In this document: one piece after another, positions 1 to 6,977 of the stretch | How positions within the stretch are numbered: the first letter of the stretch is position 1 | Layout of the letters: the number at the start of each line of letters is the position of its first letter | Source: Bacillota bacterium | GTDB lineage: Bacteria; Bacillota; Clostridia; Christensenellales; CAG-138 | Assembly (NCBI GenBank): GCA_023435025.1 | Contig: JAEYSE010000008.1 | Location: 1 to 33,710 of the forward strand | Direction of reading: 5' to 3' | Length of the DNA: 33,710 nucleotides | Translations under genes and position numbers: made by a program | The notes under the pieces: model-generated | Told to the model about the DNA's origin: nothing | What the model saw: only the letters and a program-made list of their open reading frames with translations | Databases searched by the model: none

Positions 1-489
1 GGTTGGGAAGGCGCTTTTCCCACTGCGATTATTCGTGACTGTTCCTCCAATCCCCCTTCAGATCAGAAAACAATTGCTTATTATAATGAAGCAGTAGAAA
101 CTTCAGTAAACCGTCTTCAACCTCTTACATGTTATTTTCACCAAGATCCCCGACCCGATAAGTTTGGAGGAACTGCACTTACCGGAGTCCAATCATATAT
201 GGGGAATGAAATTCCTGACTTAATGGGAAGCGTTGTGTTTACCGACCTTGTCCGGAATGAAGACTCAGAGCCTCCGGTAAGAGGGGTTTTGGCTTATACC
301 AGGGCAAGCGCAGATTGTAAGCTGCATGATTTCAGCATCATTGAAACCGATTATAATTTCGGGTCGCAGTCAGCATATTATGTCAGCCTTGGAACGAATC
401 TGGATCAAACCAGATTATATTTAGGGGTTTATGGGTCAATGAATGTGACCGATTTTAACCAAGGCACTGTTTTTGAAATTGTCCCATGA
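1..489 (+). CDS. PQQ-dependent sugar dehydrogenase-like protein, C-terminal part (5' end outside window)
   Basis: The frame is open from the first base to a TGA at 487-489, giving 162 residues of a protein that begins upstream of the window. The C-terminal pattern (GSVVFTDLV, then RGVLAYT, then LYLGVYGS and a closing GTVFEIVP) resembles the last blades of glucose/sorbosone dehydrogenase-type beta-propellers, which oxidise sugars or aldoses outside the cell with PQQ. The catalytic residues would lie in the missing part, so activity cannot be judged. Base composition is visibly more A+T-rich than the genes after position 1235, so this end may have a different origin. Family assignment is by pattern only; another secreted six-bladed propeller is the main alternative. 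Confidence 0.55.
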   Translation, partial: GWEGAFPTAIIRDCSSNPPSDQKTIAYYNEAVETSVNRLQPLTCYFHQDPRPDKFGGTALTGVQSYMGNEIPDLMGSVVFTDLVRNEDSEPPVRGVLAYTRASADCKLHDFSIIETDYNFGSQSAYYVSLGTNLDQTRLYLGVYGSMNVTDFNQGTVFEIVP

Positions 490-553
490 TATTGATAAAA
501 TCCGGCTCAATAAGATATATGTGAGCAAGTGATTCATCTACAATGAAACGTTT

Positions 554-585
554 ACTGAAGGTATTTTTTAATATATACCTTCAGT
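554..585. repeat. 11-bp perfect inverted repeat between two + strand genes
   Basis: The arms ACTGAAGGTAT (554-564) and ATACCTTCAGT (575-585) are exact reverse complements around a 10-base A/T loop. No T-run follows, so a standard intrinsic terminator is unlikely. It lies about 40 bases upstream of the next start codon, which fits an operator or an mRNA leader hairpin. Function is inferred from position only. Confidence 0.5.
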
Positions 586-626
586 GCATTTAAAATATAG
601 GAATTTCCCGAAAAGAGGCACACAAT

Positions 627-1133
627 TTGAAAAAAATGAGTGTAGTCAGGTTTGTTTGTATTGGAGGCATATTAACAACAGCGGCTGTACTATTCCAATC
701 AGCTCCCGTGTTTTTGCCCATGATCGGGATGGCCTTAAGTCCATTGAGTACACTTCCCATTGCAATCGCTGCTGTTTCCAGCATTCCCCTTGGTTTTACC
801 GTATTTTTTGCCTCAGCGTTCATTCTTGCTGTTGTTAGTGTGCAGGAGGCAGTCATCCTGATTTTTACCACCGGGCTGTTTGGTATTGTTATCGGGACAT
901 TGCTTTACAGGAAGGGAAAGGTACTTTCTATATTCATTTCAAGCATGGCGTTATCTCTTGGGATAGGATTTTTAACGTATATCATCGGCATCCCATCTTT
1001 TGTAGAGATTGCCGGCCAATTCTCAATTCCTTTGGCTCTTTTGATTTTTTTCTCCTTCTCACTTGCTTACGCGATTATTTGGCATATTGGTCTTAAAAAA
1101 CTCACGAATTATCTCATGAAATTTATCAGTTAA
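627..1133 (+). CDS. Small multi-pass membrane protein of unknown function
   Basis: This 168-residue protein is almost entirely hydrophobic, with roughly five membrane-spanning stretches (about residues 8-28, 33-60, 62-85, 90-118 and 128-152) and a basic C-terminal tail. I do not recognise a catalytic or binding motif. The start chosen is TTG at 627, with AAGAGG about nine bases upstream; an ATG at 636 is the alternative and would remove only three residues. The gene shares the A+T-rich composition of the upstream gene and is separated from it by a palindrome at 554-585. A substrate-binding (S) component of a vitamin transporter or a simple conserved hypothetical protein are both possible. Confidence 0.7.
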   Translation: MKKMSVVRFVCIGGILTTAAVLFQSAPVFLPMIGMALSPLSTLPIAIAAVSSIPLGFTVFFASAFILAVVSVQEAVILIFTTGLFGIVIGTLLYRKGKVLSIFISSMALSLGIGFLTYIIGIPSFVEIAGQFSIPLALLIFFSFSLAYAIIWHIGLKKLTNYLMKFIS

Positions 1134-1234
1134 CTTGTGCTAAAACGAAGCGACGCGCATAAGCTTCTCCTCTTTACTTTAATCGGCAACTGATTTTGTG
1201 ACGGCCCGCTTTATGCAACCGCTCGTGGGTGACC

Positions 1235-1540
1235 TTAAAGCGAACGGTCGCCTTTCTTAATTTCTTCAGGTTTTTTCGGGAACCAGCCGCGGCTGACGCG
1301 CTCCTTCTGCTCGAACAGCTCACGGATACTCCAAAGCAGCGAAAAACCCAGCACGCACAACAGCGCGGAAATTACCACTGAATGGATGAACAGCGACGCC
1401 CCAATGCAAAAGACTCCGCATATAAGGTAGAGCGGCCAGGCTTTGACGCCCCAATGATATTCGGTCTTTACCACCGCCACATGCAATACGCCAATGATTA
1501 AAAACGTGCCAACGCCGATTAATATGCCGCCAAACTGCAT
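1235..1540 (-). CDS. DUF4491 family membrane protein
   Basis: This 101-residue protein has three hydrophobic segments followed by a conserved amphipathic tail (SLLWSIRELFEQKERV, then a GWFP motif), which is the signature of the DUF4491 family. The function of the family is not known. The start at ATG 1540 is preferred over ATG 1546 because AAGGAGG lies six bases before 1540 and directly abuts 1546. It is the last gene of an apparent operon behind the TetR regulator and the flavin oxidoreductase, 16 bases after the oxidoreductase stop, so the TetR operator probably controls it too. Confidence 0.85.
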   Translation of the reverse strand: MQFGGILIGVGTFLIIGVLHVAVVKTEYHWGVKAWPLYLICGVFCIGASLFIHSVVISALLCVLGFSLLWSIRELFEQKERVSRGWFPKKPEEIKKGDRSL

Positions 1541-1556
1541 ACCCATCCTCCTTAAG

Positions 1557-2288
1557 CTATTGTGTAATCTCCGTGCTCCGAAAAGGCATTTTCCCAGTAA
1601 CCCAGCCCTGCTCCTTCCAATATTCCATGTCCCTGGGATTTCCCCCGCCCTTTTTCATCATGCTTCGAACCGCAAAAAACATACCCGTTTGGATGAGAGG
1701 GACGGGTAATTTTTCGACGCGCCGCATGCTTTTTATGGCGTCTTCTGCCAATGCACGCATACGCCGCTGAATCTTAACGCGCTTTTTCTCCTTCACCTCA
1801 TCCCACGAAGACGCCGCCACGGCGGATTTGAAGGAAAGCACGCGCCTCGTTCCCCAAAAGCGCAGGCTGTTTTTCATGGTTCCAGTCGTGCGCGATAGCC
1901 CTGCCCCCGCCGTGGTGGTAATGGTGACGCCGATTTTTCGGAACATGGACGGATGCGGCCGGTGCACCATCCACATGTAGCCGAGGTGGTCTAAAAACGC
2001 CTTCATTTGCCCCGATACGTCAAACACATAGGCTGGGGACGTCAGTACGATAATGTCCGCCGAGGTCAGCGCTTCGACGATGGGCTGCATGCATTTTGCG
2101 TGCGGGCAGCTTTGCTCGCCTTTAAAAAAGCAATTGAAGCACCCCATACAAAAATGAGGCATGTCTCTGGGCAACGTAAACTCAAAAGGCGTGATGTCAG
2201 TGAACTTGCGAAGTTCCTCAAGGAACAGTTCCTTGCAGTGCCAGGTGCTGCCGTGGCGGGCGTTTCCGTTGACGATGGCGACGTTCAT
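1557..2288 (-). CDS. NAD(P)H-dependent flavin oxidoreductase (flavodoxin-like fold)
   Basis: The 243-residue protein opens with a beta strand and NGNARHGSTW, the phosphate-binding loop of FMN-dependent NADPH reductases and iron-sulfur flavoproteins. A cysteine cluster (CMGCFNCFFKGEQSCPH, about residues 48-64) resembles the compact Cys motif of that group, and a TSPAYVFDVSGQMKAFLD stretch is the second flavin-contact segment. Such enzymes reduce quinones, flavins or electrophiles. Its ATG overlaps the TetR stop as ATGA, with AGAGGA upstream, so the two are translationally coupled. An inducible redox defence role is inferred from that coupling; the substrate is unknown. Confidence 0.85.
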   Translation of the reverse strand: MNVAIVNGNARHGSTWHCKELFLEELRKFTDITPFEFTLPRDMPHFCMGCFNCFFKGEQSCPHAKCMQPIVEALTSADIIVLTSPAYVFDVSGQMKAFLDHLGYMWMVHRPHPSMFRKIGVTITTTAGAGLSRTTGTMKNSLRFWGTRRVLSFKSAVAASSWDEVKEKKRVKIQRRMRALAEDAIKSMRRVEKLPVPLIQTGMFFAVRSMMKKGGGNPRDMEYWKEQGWVTGKMPFRSTEITQ

Positions 2289-2938
2289 TGATTTTCCTCT
2301 CTTTCCGTTCCCTGAACAGCATATGTCCGCACAAAATGGTCAATATGGAGCAAAAACTGCGCCTTCGCTTCCGCATGCCCTTCGGGCGTTGCGTCAAATT
2401 TGTAAAACAGCAGGAATATGGGCGAATAGAACGCCAAAGCAAGCATGTACGGGTCTGCCTTGCGAAATAGGCCTTCCTGTATCAGCGCAGTAAACAGCTC
2501 GGTTTGGTAAGCAAGCGCCGAGTCAAATGCGTTTTCACGGTAGCGCTTTGCAGCATCCTGGTCCCGATATTGTTCAATAGTGAGCATTTTTCGAAGCTTG
2601 ACGTTCAGCTCATCCGTAAAATAGTAATCAAACAACGTTTCCGCCATATGCGCAAACTGTTCGGGTGTGATGTTGCGGTAGAAGCTACGGATATGCTCAT
2701 CCACCACATAACGTTCTTCCTCGTTGGTCAGATCAAGGGATCGGCCTACTTCGCCTCCCTTTGCCGCACAAAAGGCGAAAATGGAGGAGTAGATGTCCTG
2801 CTTGTTCTGAAAATGGTTGTAGAGCGAGCTTTCCTTGACGCCCACCACCCGCGCGATATCCCGCACGGATACGGCATCGTATCCTTTTTGGCTGAACAAA
2901 TCCAGCGCAGCATATAAAATTCTTTCTTTTGTTTCCAT
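2285..2938 (-). CDS. TetR/AcrR family transcriptional repressor
   Basis: This 217-residue protein has the TetR N-terminal helix-turn-helix (RILYAALDLFSQKGYDAVSV, then DIARVVGVKESSLYNHFQNK) and a longer all-helical ligand domain with no clear family-specific motif. Two tandem 16-bp palindromes cover its own promoter (2955-2970 and 2973-2988), so it very likely represses itself and the two genes behind it. The start ATG 2938 sits about 26 bases after the predicted transcription start. The inducer is unknown; the coupled flavin oxidoreductase suggests an electrophile, quinone or similar toxic compound. Confidence 0.92.
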   Translation of the reverse strand: METKERILYAALDLFSQKGYDAVSVRDIARVVGVKESSLYNHFQNKQDIYSSIFAFCAAKGGEVGRSLDLTNEEERYVVDEHIRSFYRNITPEQFAHMAETLFDYYFTDELNVKLRKMLTIEQYRDQDAAKRYRENAFDSALAYQTELFTALIQEGLFRKADPYMLALAFYSPIFLLFYKFDATPEGHAEAKAQFLLHIDHFVRTYAVQGTEREENQ

Positions 2939-2954
2939 TTGCCACCATTCATTA

Positions 2955-2999
2955 ACTAACGTTCGTTAGTATACTAACAATCGTTAGTTCGCTTGTCAA
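2955..2999 (-). promoter_or_regulatory. TetR-gene promoter with two tandem palindromic operators
   Basis: Reading the minus strand there is a TTGACA -35 box (2994-2999), a 17-base spacer and a TAGTAT -10 box (2971-2976). Two 16-bp sites overlap it: ACTAACGTTCGTTAGT (2955-2970, arms of 7 perfect around TT) and ACTAACAATCGTTAGT (2973-2988, one arm mismatch). The sites repeat every 18 bp, and the junction itself reads as a perfect 14-bp palindrome (2965-2978). This is a typical TetR-family arrangement in which bound repressor blocks RNA polymerase. Confidence 0.85.
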
Positions 3000-3010
3000 C
3001 AGGAAATTGC

Positions 3011-3037
3011 AAAAATAAAAAAGGGGCCTGCGGCCCC
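3011..3037 (-). terminator. Intrinsic terminator (minus strand)
   Basis: The stem GGGGCC/GGCCCC (3023-3037, loop of three) is followed on the minus strand by TTTTTTATTTTT. It would end transcription coming from the HIT and small membrane protein genes and insulate the TetR promoter. Confidence 0.85.
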
Positions 3038-3051
3038 AAGTGACGATAAAC

Positions 3052-3189
3052 CTAATCGTCTGTCATTCTGAGCCGAATGCAAAATTCTAGCTCCGTTATA
3101 TACCCTATTATAGGCACTTCAATATCCTTCACTTCGCTGACGATGATAGTATAGAAGCTGTTTATGAGGTAAGCGGCCCTATGCGTTAC
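3052..3189 (-). pseudogene. Possible gene remnant: open frame without a start codon
   Basis: On the minus strand one frame stays open for about 45 codons between an upstream stop and a TAG at 3052-3054, just before the terminator at 3011-3037. Its translation (for example AYLINSFYTIIVSEVKDIEV) looks protein-like, but there is no usable ATG, GTG or TTG near the beginning and no ribosome-binding site. It could be a decayed gene end or chance. I know no family for it. Confidence 0.25.
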
Positions 3190-3201
3190 ATACTAAAAAT
3201 G

Positions 3202-3414
3202 CTACTTCTTTTCAAGTAAGTCAATAATGCGATACAAGCACAAAAAGAGAACCGATACACCCAACAATGCAAATACGCCGAGCAAGTAGGCATACTCACT
3301 TTGCGAACCATGAAAAAGATAGCCATTTGTGACGCCTGTTATAAAATGGAGTACCGTGATTATCAATGTAATTGCAGAAAAGCCTGCTGCAATTTTAGAA
3401 ATATGCTTTTTCAT
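3202..3414 (-). CDS. Small two-helix membrane protein, unknown function
   Basis: This 70-residue protein starts at ATG 3414 (MKKHISK), which has GGAGAG about seven bases upstream. A longer reading from 3501 would run into the HIT gene and has no such site. Two hydrophobic segments (about residues 8-28 and 39-61) flank a short loop, and the C-terminus is charged (DLLEKK). I do not recognise a family. It lies 67 bases after the HIT gene and before a strong terminator, so it is probably the last gene of the prmA-rsmE-mtaB-HIT transcript. Confidence 0.6.
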   Translation of the reverse strand: MKKHISKIAAGFSAITLIITVLHFITGVTNGYLFHGSQSEYAYLLGVFALLGVSVLFLCLYRIIDLLEKK

Positions 3415-3481
3415 GGTATCTCTCCAATGGATTTCTGCTTTGTACTGCACAAGGACTGCAGCCCGTTTTCCTAACAATGCA

Positions 3482-3829
3482 TTAGCCCGGCGGCCAGGCA
3501 AGCTCCCTGCCGCCCAGGAGATGCATATGGATGTGCGGCACCGACTGCCCGGCGTCCGCCCCAGTATTGTACACCAAGCGGAAACCCGTCTGATCTACGC
3601 CCGAATCCTGCGCGATTTTTTGCGCTGCGCGGAACATACCGCCTAACAGCGCGTCATGCTCCGGCTGCAGCGAAAGCGCGGATGGAATGTGTTTCTTTGG
3701 GATGATGAGCACATGCGCGGGTGCCTGCGCGTTGATATCAAAAAACGCCAGCACCTGATCGTCCTCATACGCCTTCTTGCAAGGGATCTGCCCCGCAGCG
3801 ATCTTGCAGAAAATACAGCTTTCCTCCAT
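3482..3829 (-). CDS. HIT family nucleotide hydrolase (HinT-like)
   Basis: The 115-residue protein carries the histidine triad HIHMH at residues 99-103, the HinT-like N-terminal CIFCKIAAG segment with a CxxC pair (Cys5, Cys8), and the conserved AHVLIIPKKHI strand. HinT enzymes cleave purine-nucleoside phosphoramidates such as aminoacyl-AMP and act as dimers in the cytosol. The start at ATG 3829 is preferred over TTG 3835 because GGGAGG lies eight bases before 3829 and only two before 3835. It sits 30 bases behind mtaB in a translation-related cluster, a common position for this gene in Firmicutes. Confidence 0.93.
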   Translation of the reverse strand: MEESCIFCKIAAGQIPCKKAYEDDQVLAFFDINAQAPAHVLIIPKKHIPSALSLQPEHDALLGGMFRAAQKIAQDSGVDQTGFRLVYNTGADAGQSVPHIHMHLLGGRELAWPPG

Positions 3830-3859
3830 ATGCAATGCCTCCCTGTTCTTTGATGATGA

Positions 3860-5149
3860 TTATTCCGTCAGCGTGCCAATGAGCACGCCGTCTTCCATAC
3901 CTGTAACGGATACCCGTTCAAGCGCCCCTACCCTGCCGCCGTGATAGCGCACACGCACATAATTGCCCGCGTAGCCTTCGCAGATTTCACCGTCCGTTTC
4001 CTCGCCCAACACAAGCTGGACGGTGCCGATCTGAGCCAAAAGATATTCTTGTTCCATCCGATCGCTCAAGACAATCAGCTCATGCGCGCGGCTCTCCTTG
4101 ACGGCTTTTGGCAACTGCCCGGGAAGCTCCGCCGCGACTGTGCCGCTCCTTCTAGAATAGGGGAACACGTGGACCCGGGCAAACGCCATATGTTCCGCAA
4201 ATGCCAGCGACTCTCTGTGTTCCTCGTCCGTTTCGCCTGGGAACCCCGCTATCATATCCGTGGTCAGCGCGCAGCCGGGAAAGGCCCTGCGCAGCCTCTC
4301 CGCCGCCGCTTCATAGTCCTGCGGCGTATACCTGCGGCGCATGCGGGAAAGCACGCCGGGGCTTCCGCTCTGCAGTGAAAGATGGAACTGCAAGGCGAGT
4401 TTTTCTTTTGGTACATCCAGAAGCGCAGCTACAAACGCGTCGTCAATCAGCGCCGGTTCCAGCGAGCCTAGGCGTACGCGCCCAATGCCGGGCGTCCTCC
4501 CCGCGATACGTACGACGTCGCCAAGGCTTGGCTTCTCTGCCAGGTCCTTGCCGTAGCTCATCAGATGGATGCCGGTTAACACAACCTCCTGCGCGCCCGC
4601 TTCGCCTAAAGCGCGAAGCTCCGCTTCCACCTCAGCAAGCGGGCGGGAGCGCACAGGGCCGCGCGCATAGGGAATGATACAGTAGGCACAGAACCTGTCG
4701 CAACCGTCCTGGATTTTCAGCTGCACGCGCGTGCGCGAACTTTGCACCACGGTGGGCAGCGTTTCAAATTCCTTCGCGTAGCGGATATCCTCTACGGCAT
4801 CGCGTTGCTCCTGCAGGTTCTCCACCAGTTCCACAATCCGCTCCCGGTGCTGCGTACCTACAATCAGCTGTACGCCGGGCATTTTTTTTACTTCCTCCGG
4901 CGCGCGCTGCGCATAACAGCCCACAACGGCAATCACGCCCAAGGGATTCCTCGCGTGGGCTCGCGCGATCATCTGGCGGGATTTTTTATCGCTCACCTGT
5001 GTCACGGTACAGGTATTCACCACATAGACGTCCGCCGTATCCTCAAAAAGTACGGTCACGTAGCCCGCCCCTTCAAACATCGTGCGCATGGCATCGGTTT
5101 CCTGCTGATTGACTTTGCAGCCCAACGTATAAAACGCGACCTTTTTCAA
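3860..5149 (-). CDS. mtaB: tRNA N6-threonylcarbamoyladenosine (t6A37) methylthiotransferase MtaB
   Basis: The 429-residue protein has the three expected parts of a radical-SAM methylthiotransferase. The N-terminal MTTase domain starts at YTLGCKVNQQETDAM and includes NTCTVT and GCYAQR. The radical-SAM core has CDRFCAYC, holding the CxxxCxxC that binds the SAM-cleaving 4Fe-4S cluster. A short TRAM-like domain follows. The GCKVNQ start motif separates MtaB from MiaB. The enzyme turns t6A into ms2t6A at position 37 of tRNAs reading ANN codons. The start is TTG 5149 with GGAGG six bases upstream, directly after the rsmE stop, so the two are coupled. Confidence 0.95.
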   Translation of the reverse strand: MKKVAFYTLGCKVNQQETDAMRTMFEGAGYVTVLFEDTADVYVVNTCTVTQVSDKKSRQMIARAHARNPLGVIAVVGCYAQRAPEEVKKMPGVQLIVGTQHRERIVELVENLQEQRDAVEDIRYAKEFETLPTVVQSSRTRVQLKIQDGCDRFCAYCIIPYARGPVRSRPLAEVEAELRALGEAGAQEVVLTGIHLMSYGKDLAEKPSLGDVVRIAGRTPGIGRVRLGSLEPALIDDAFVAALLDVPKEKLALQFHLSLQSGSPGVLSRMRRRYTPQDYEAAAERLRRAFPGCALTTDMIAGFPGETDEEHRESLAFAEHMAFARVHVFPYSRRSGTVAAELPGQLPKAVKESRAHELIVLSDRMEQEYLLAQIGTVQLVLGEETDGEICEGYAGNYVRVRYHGGRVGALERVSVTGMEDGVLIGTLTE

Positions 5150-5150
5150 A

Positions 5151-5873
5151 CTAGCCCTCCAGCTCGTACAGCGTCATGGCGAGCATAGCCATGCCCGCAG
5201 TTTCCGTACGCAAGATCCGGTTACCCAGCGTAATGGTCTTTGCGCCGTTAGCGACGCTTTGTTCCACTTCTTCTTTGGTAAAGCCTCCCTCGGGGCCGAT
5301 GAGTATGGCGATATCCTCCGCCGTATTGCCCTCTAAGGCCTTTTTGAGCGTACGGGCATGTTCCTCCTCATAGGCGTGTAAAACAAGCCCATGCCGCGCG
5401 TAGGGGATTTTTGATAGCGTTGTAAGCGGCTTTACCTGCGGTACGGTTCCCCGGCCGGATTGCTTGGCCGCCTCATATGCCACACGCTGGTAGCGGACGC
5501 GCTTTTTTTCAAAATCCGCGTCCGGCTTTACCACGCAGCGGTCCGTCACCATTGGGACGATTGCGGTGACGCCAAGCTCCACGCACTTTTGGATAATCAG
5601 TTCCATTTTGCCCGCCTTGGGCAGCCCTTGGTACAAAGTGACGGCATGCACGGGCTCCGTGCGCACCGGATTTTTCTCAAAAAGCTCCGCGCTAACGGAT
5701 TGCTTGTTAAGCTCCGCCAAACGGGCGGCGTATTCAAACCCCTGCCCATCGCAGACGCGGATCTCATCCCCCGACTTTAGGCGCAGTACGCGCGTGATAT
5801 GCGCGACGTCCTCGCCCGTAATCATGGCCACATTCCCCCGTATCGCACTCGGGTCCACAAAAAAACGTTCCAT
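5151..5873 (-). CDS. rsmE: 16S rRNA (uracil1498-N3)-methyltransferase RsmE
   Basis: This 240-residue SPOUT methyltransferase shows an N-terminal PUA-like domain (HITRVLRLKSGDEIRVCDG) and the C-terminal knot with LIGPEGGFTKEE and LGNRILRTETA, the SAM-binding loops of RsmE. It methylates U1498 of 16S rRNA in the assembled 30S subunit. It lies nine bases after prmA and immediately before mtaB, the usual prmA-rsmE-mtaB order of Firmicutes. ATG 5873 has a G-rich Shine-Dalgarno (GGGGGGAGA). Confidence 0.95.
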   Translation of the reverse strand: MERFFVDPSAIRGNVAMITGEDVAHITRVLRLKSGDEIRVCDGQGFEYAARLAELNKQSVSAELFEKNPVRTEPVHAVTLYQGLPKAGKMELIIQKCVELGVTAIVPMVTDRCVVKPDADFEKKRVRYQRVAYEAAKQSGRGTVPQVKPLTTLSKIPYARHGLVLHAYEEEHARTLKKALEGNTAEDIAILIGPEGGFTKEEVEQSVANGAKTITLGNRILRTETAGMAMLAMTLYELEG

Positions 5874-5882
5874 TCTCCCCCC

Positions 5883-6896
5883 CTAGCCGTTCCATTTGGC
5901 CAGGAACGCAATCCAGCCTGAAGCCTCAATGCCCTCCGGCGCTTCCTCCGCCGCGCGCAGGCGTTCCACAATGTCAAATCCGGCTTTTGTTAACGCGGCG
6001 GAGACTTCCTCCGCCCGCTCGTCAATGATGCCGGAGGTAATAAACAGCCCGCCCTTTTTGAGCAGCGGCGGTACGAGCGGCGCAAGCCCGATGATAACGT
6101 TCGCCACGATATTGGCAACCACGATATCATAGCCACCGCCCACGGCGTTCCTTAAGCGTTCGTCCACTAGGAAGTTTCCGGTACGCACATCACAGCGGGC
6201 GGCATCTATGCCGTTTGCCGCAAGGTTTTCTTTTACCACGCGTTCTGCCACAGGATCGATATCCACACACCGGGCATTTTCTGCGTCCAGCAGCAACGCG
6301 GCGATTGCCAATATGCCGCTGCCGCAGCCGATATCAAGCACCGTGTCTCCGTCCTTAACCCACTTGTCCAGCAGTTCCAGACACATGCGCGTGGTATGGT
6401 GCGCGCCAGTGCCAAACGCCATGCCGGGATCCATAAAAAGCACGTGCCGTCCCTGCTTAAGCGCAGGCGCGAGCGTATCCCTTTCCCAGGACGGGCAGAT
6501 CAACAGCTTTTCCCCGATTGGGAGGGGCTTATAGTATTGCTTCCAGCTGTTCGCCCAATCCTCTTCATCTATAAGATTTTCCTGTATGAAAAGAGGGCCG
6601 GGGTCCGTTTGCCAATCCATTTGCCTTAGCGTCGCCACGGCATCCCGCGCGGCCGTCAACAGCGCTTCATTTTCAGGCAGCTCCGCGATATACGCCTTTA
6701 CGCATGGGCCGTTTTGGGCGGAAAGCGCAACGGCGTCCGCAAAATCCCAATTTGGCGCGGCATGCTCCAAAAAAGCGGCAACGCTTTCGCTGCTTTCCTC
6801 AATGGCAAGCTGATCCAGTCCGATTGCGGTAAGAGCCGCCGCCACCTGATCCAGCCCCGCATCCGTAGTATAGACTGCAAATTCAATCCACTTCAT
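5883..6896 (-). CDS. prmA: Ribosomal protein L11 methyltransferase PrmA
   Basis: The 337-residue protein has the N-terminal L11-binding domain and a Rossmann methyltransferase domain with VLDIGCGSGILAIAA (SAM motif I). Upstream of it is MDPGMAFGTGAHHTTR and after it DIVVANIVANVI, all typical of PrmA. It trimethylates L11 lysines and the N-terminus before ribosome assembly. The start ATG 6896 is preceded by GGGGAG at a slightly long distance. No strong promoter is seen in the short gap after the vanW terminator, so leaky read-through from vanW or a weak promoter may drive the operon. Confidence 0.95.
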   Translation of the reverse strand: MKWIEFAVYTTDAGLDQVAAALTAIGLDQLAIEESSESVAAFLEHAAPNWDFADAVALSAQNGPCVKAYIAELPENEALLTAARDAVATLRQMDWQTDPGPLFIQENLIDEEDWANSWKQYYKPLPIGEKLLICPSWERDTLAPALKQGRHVLFMDPGMAFGTGAHHTTRMCLELLDKWVKDGDTVLDIGCGSGILAIAALLLDAENARCVDIDPVAERVVKENLAANGIDAARCDVRTGNFLVDERLRNAVGGGYDIVVANIVANVIIGLAPLVPPLLKKGGLFITSGIIDERAEEVSAALTKAGFDIVERLRAAEEAPEGIEASGWIAFLAKWNG

Positions 6897-6922
6897 TCTA
6901 TCTTACACTCCCCTGTTACCCG

Positions 6923-6952
6923 AAAAAAGCCGCCTGACGTCACTCAAGCGGC
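6923..6952 (-). terminator. Intrinsic terminator after the vanW gene (minus strand)
   Basis: The stem GCCGCnTGA/TCAnGCGGC (6929-6952) is followed on the minus strand by TTTTTT. It separates the vanW-like gene from prmA. Confidence 0.8.
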
Positions 6953-6977
6953 AAAATGCACTTCAACAAATCCCCCG

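Noticed and set aside
1207..1242. Inverted repeat CGCTTTA/TAAAGCG
   Set aside because: The 22-base loop is long, there is no T-run, and one arm overlaps the DUF4491 stop.
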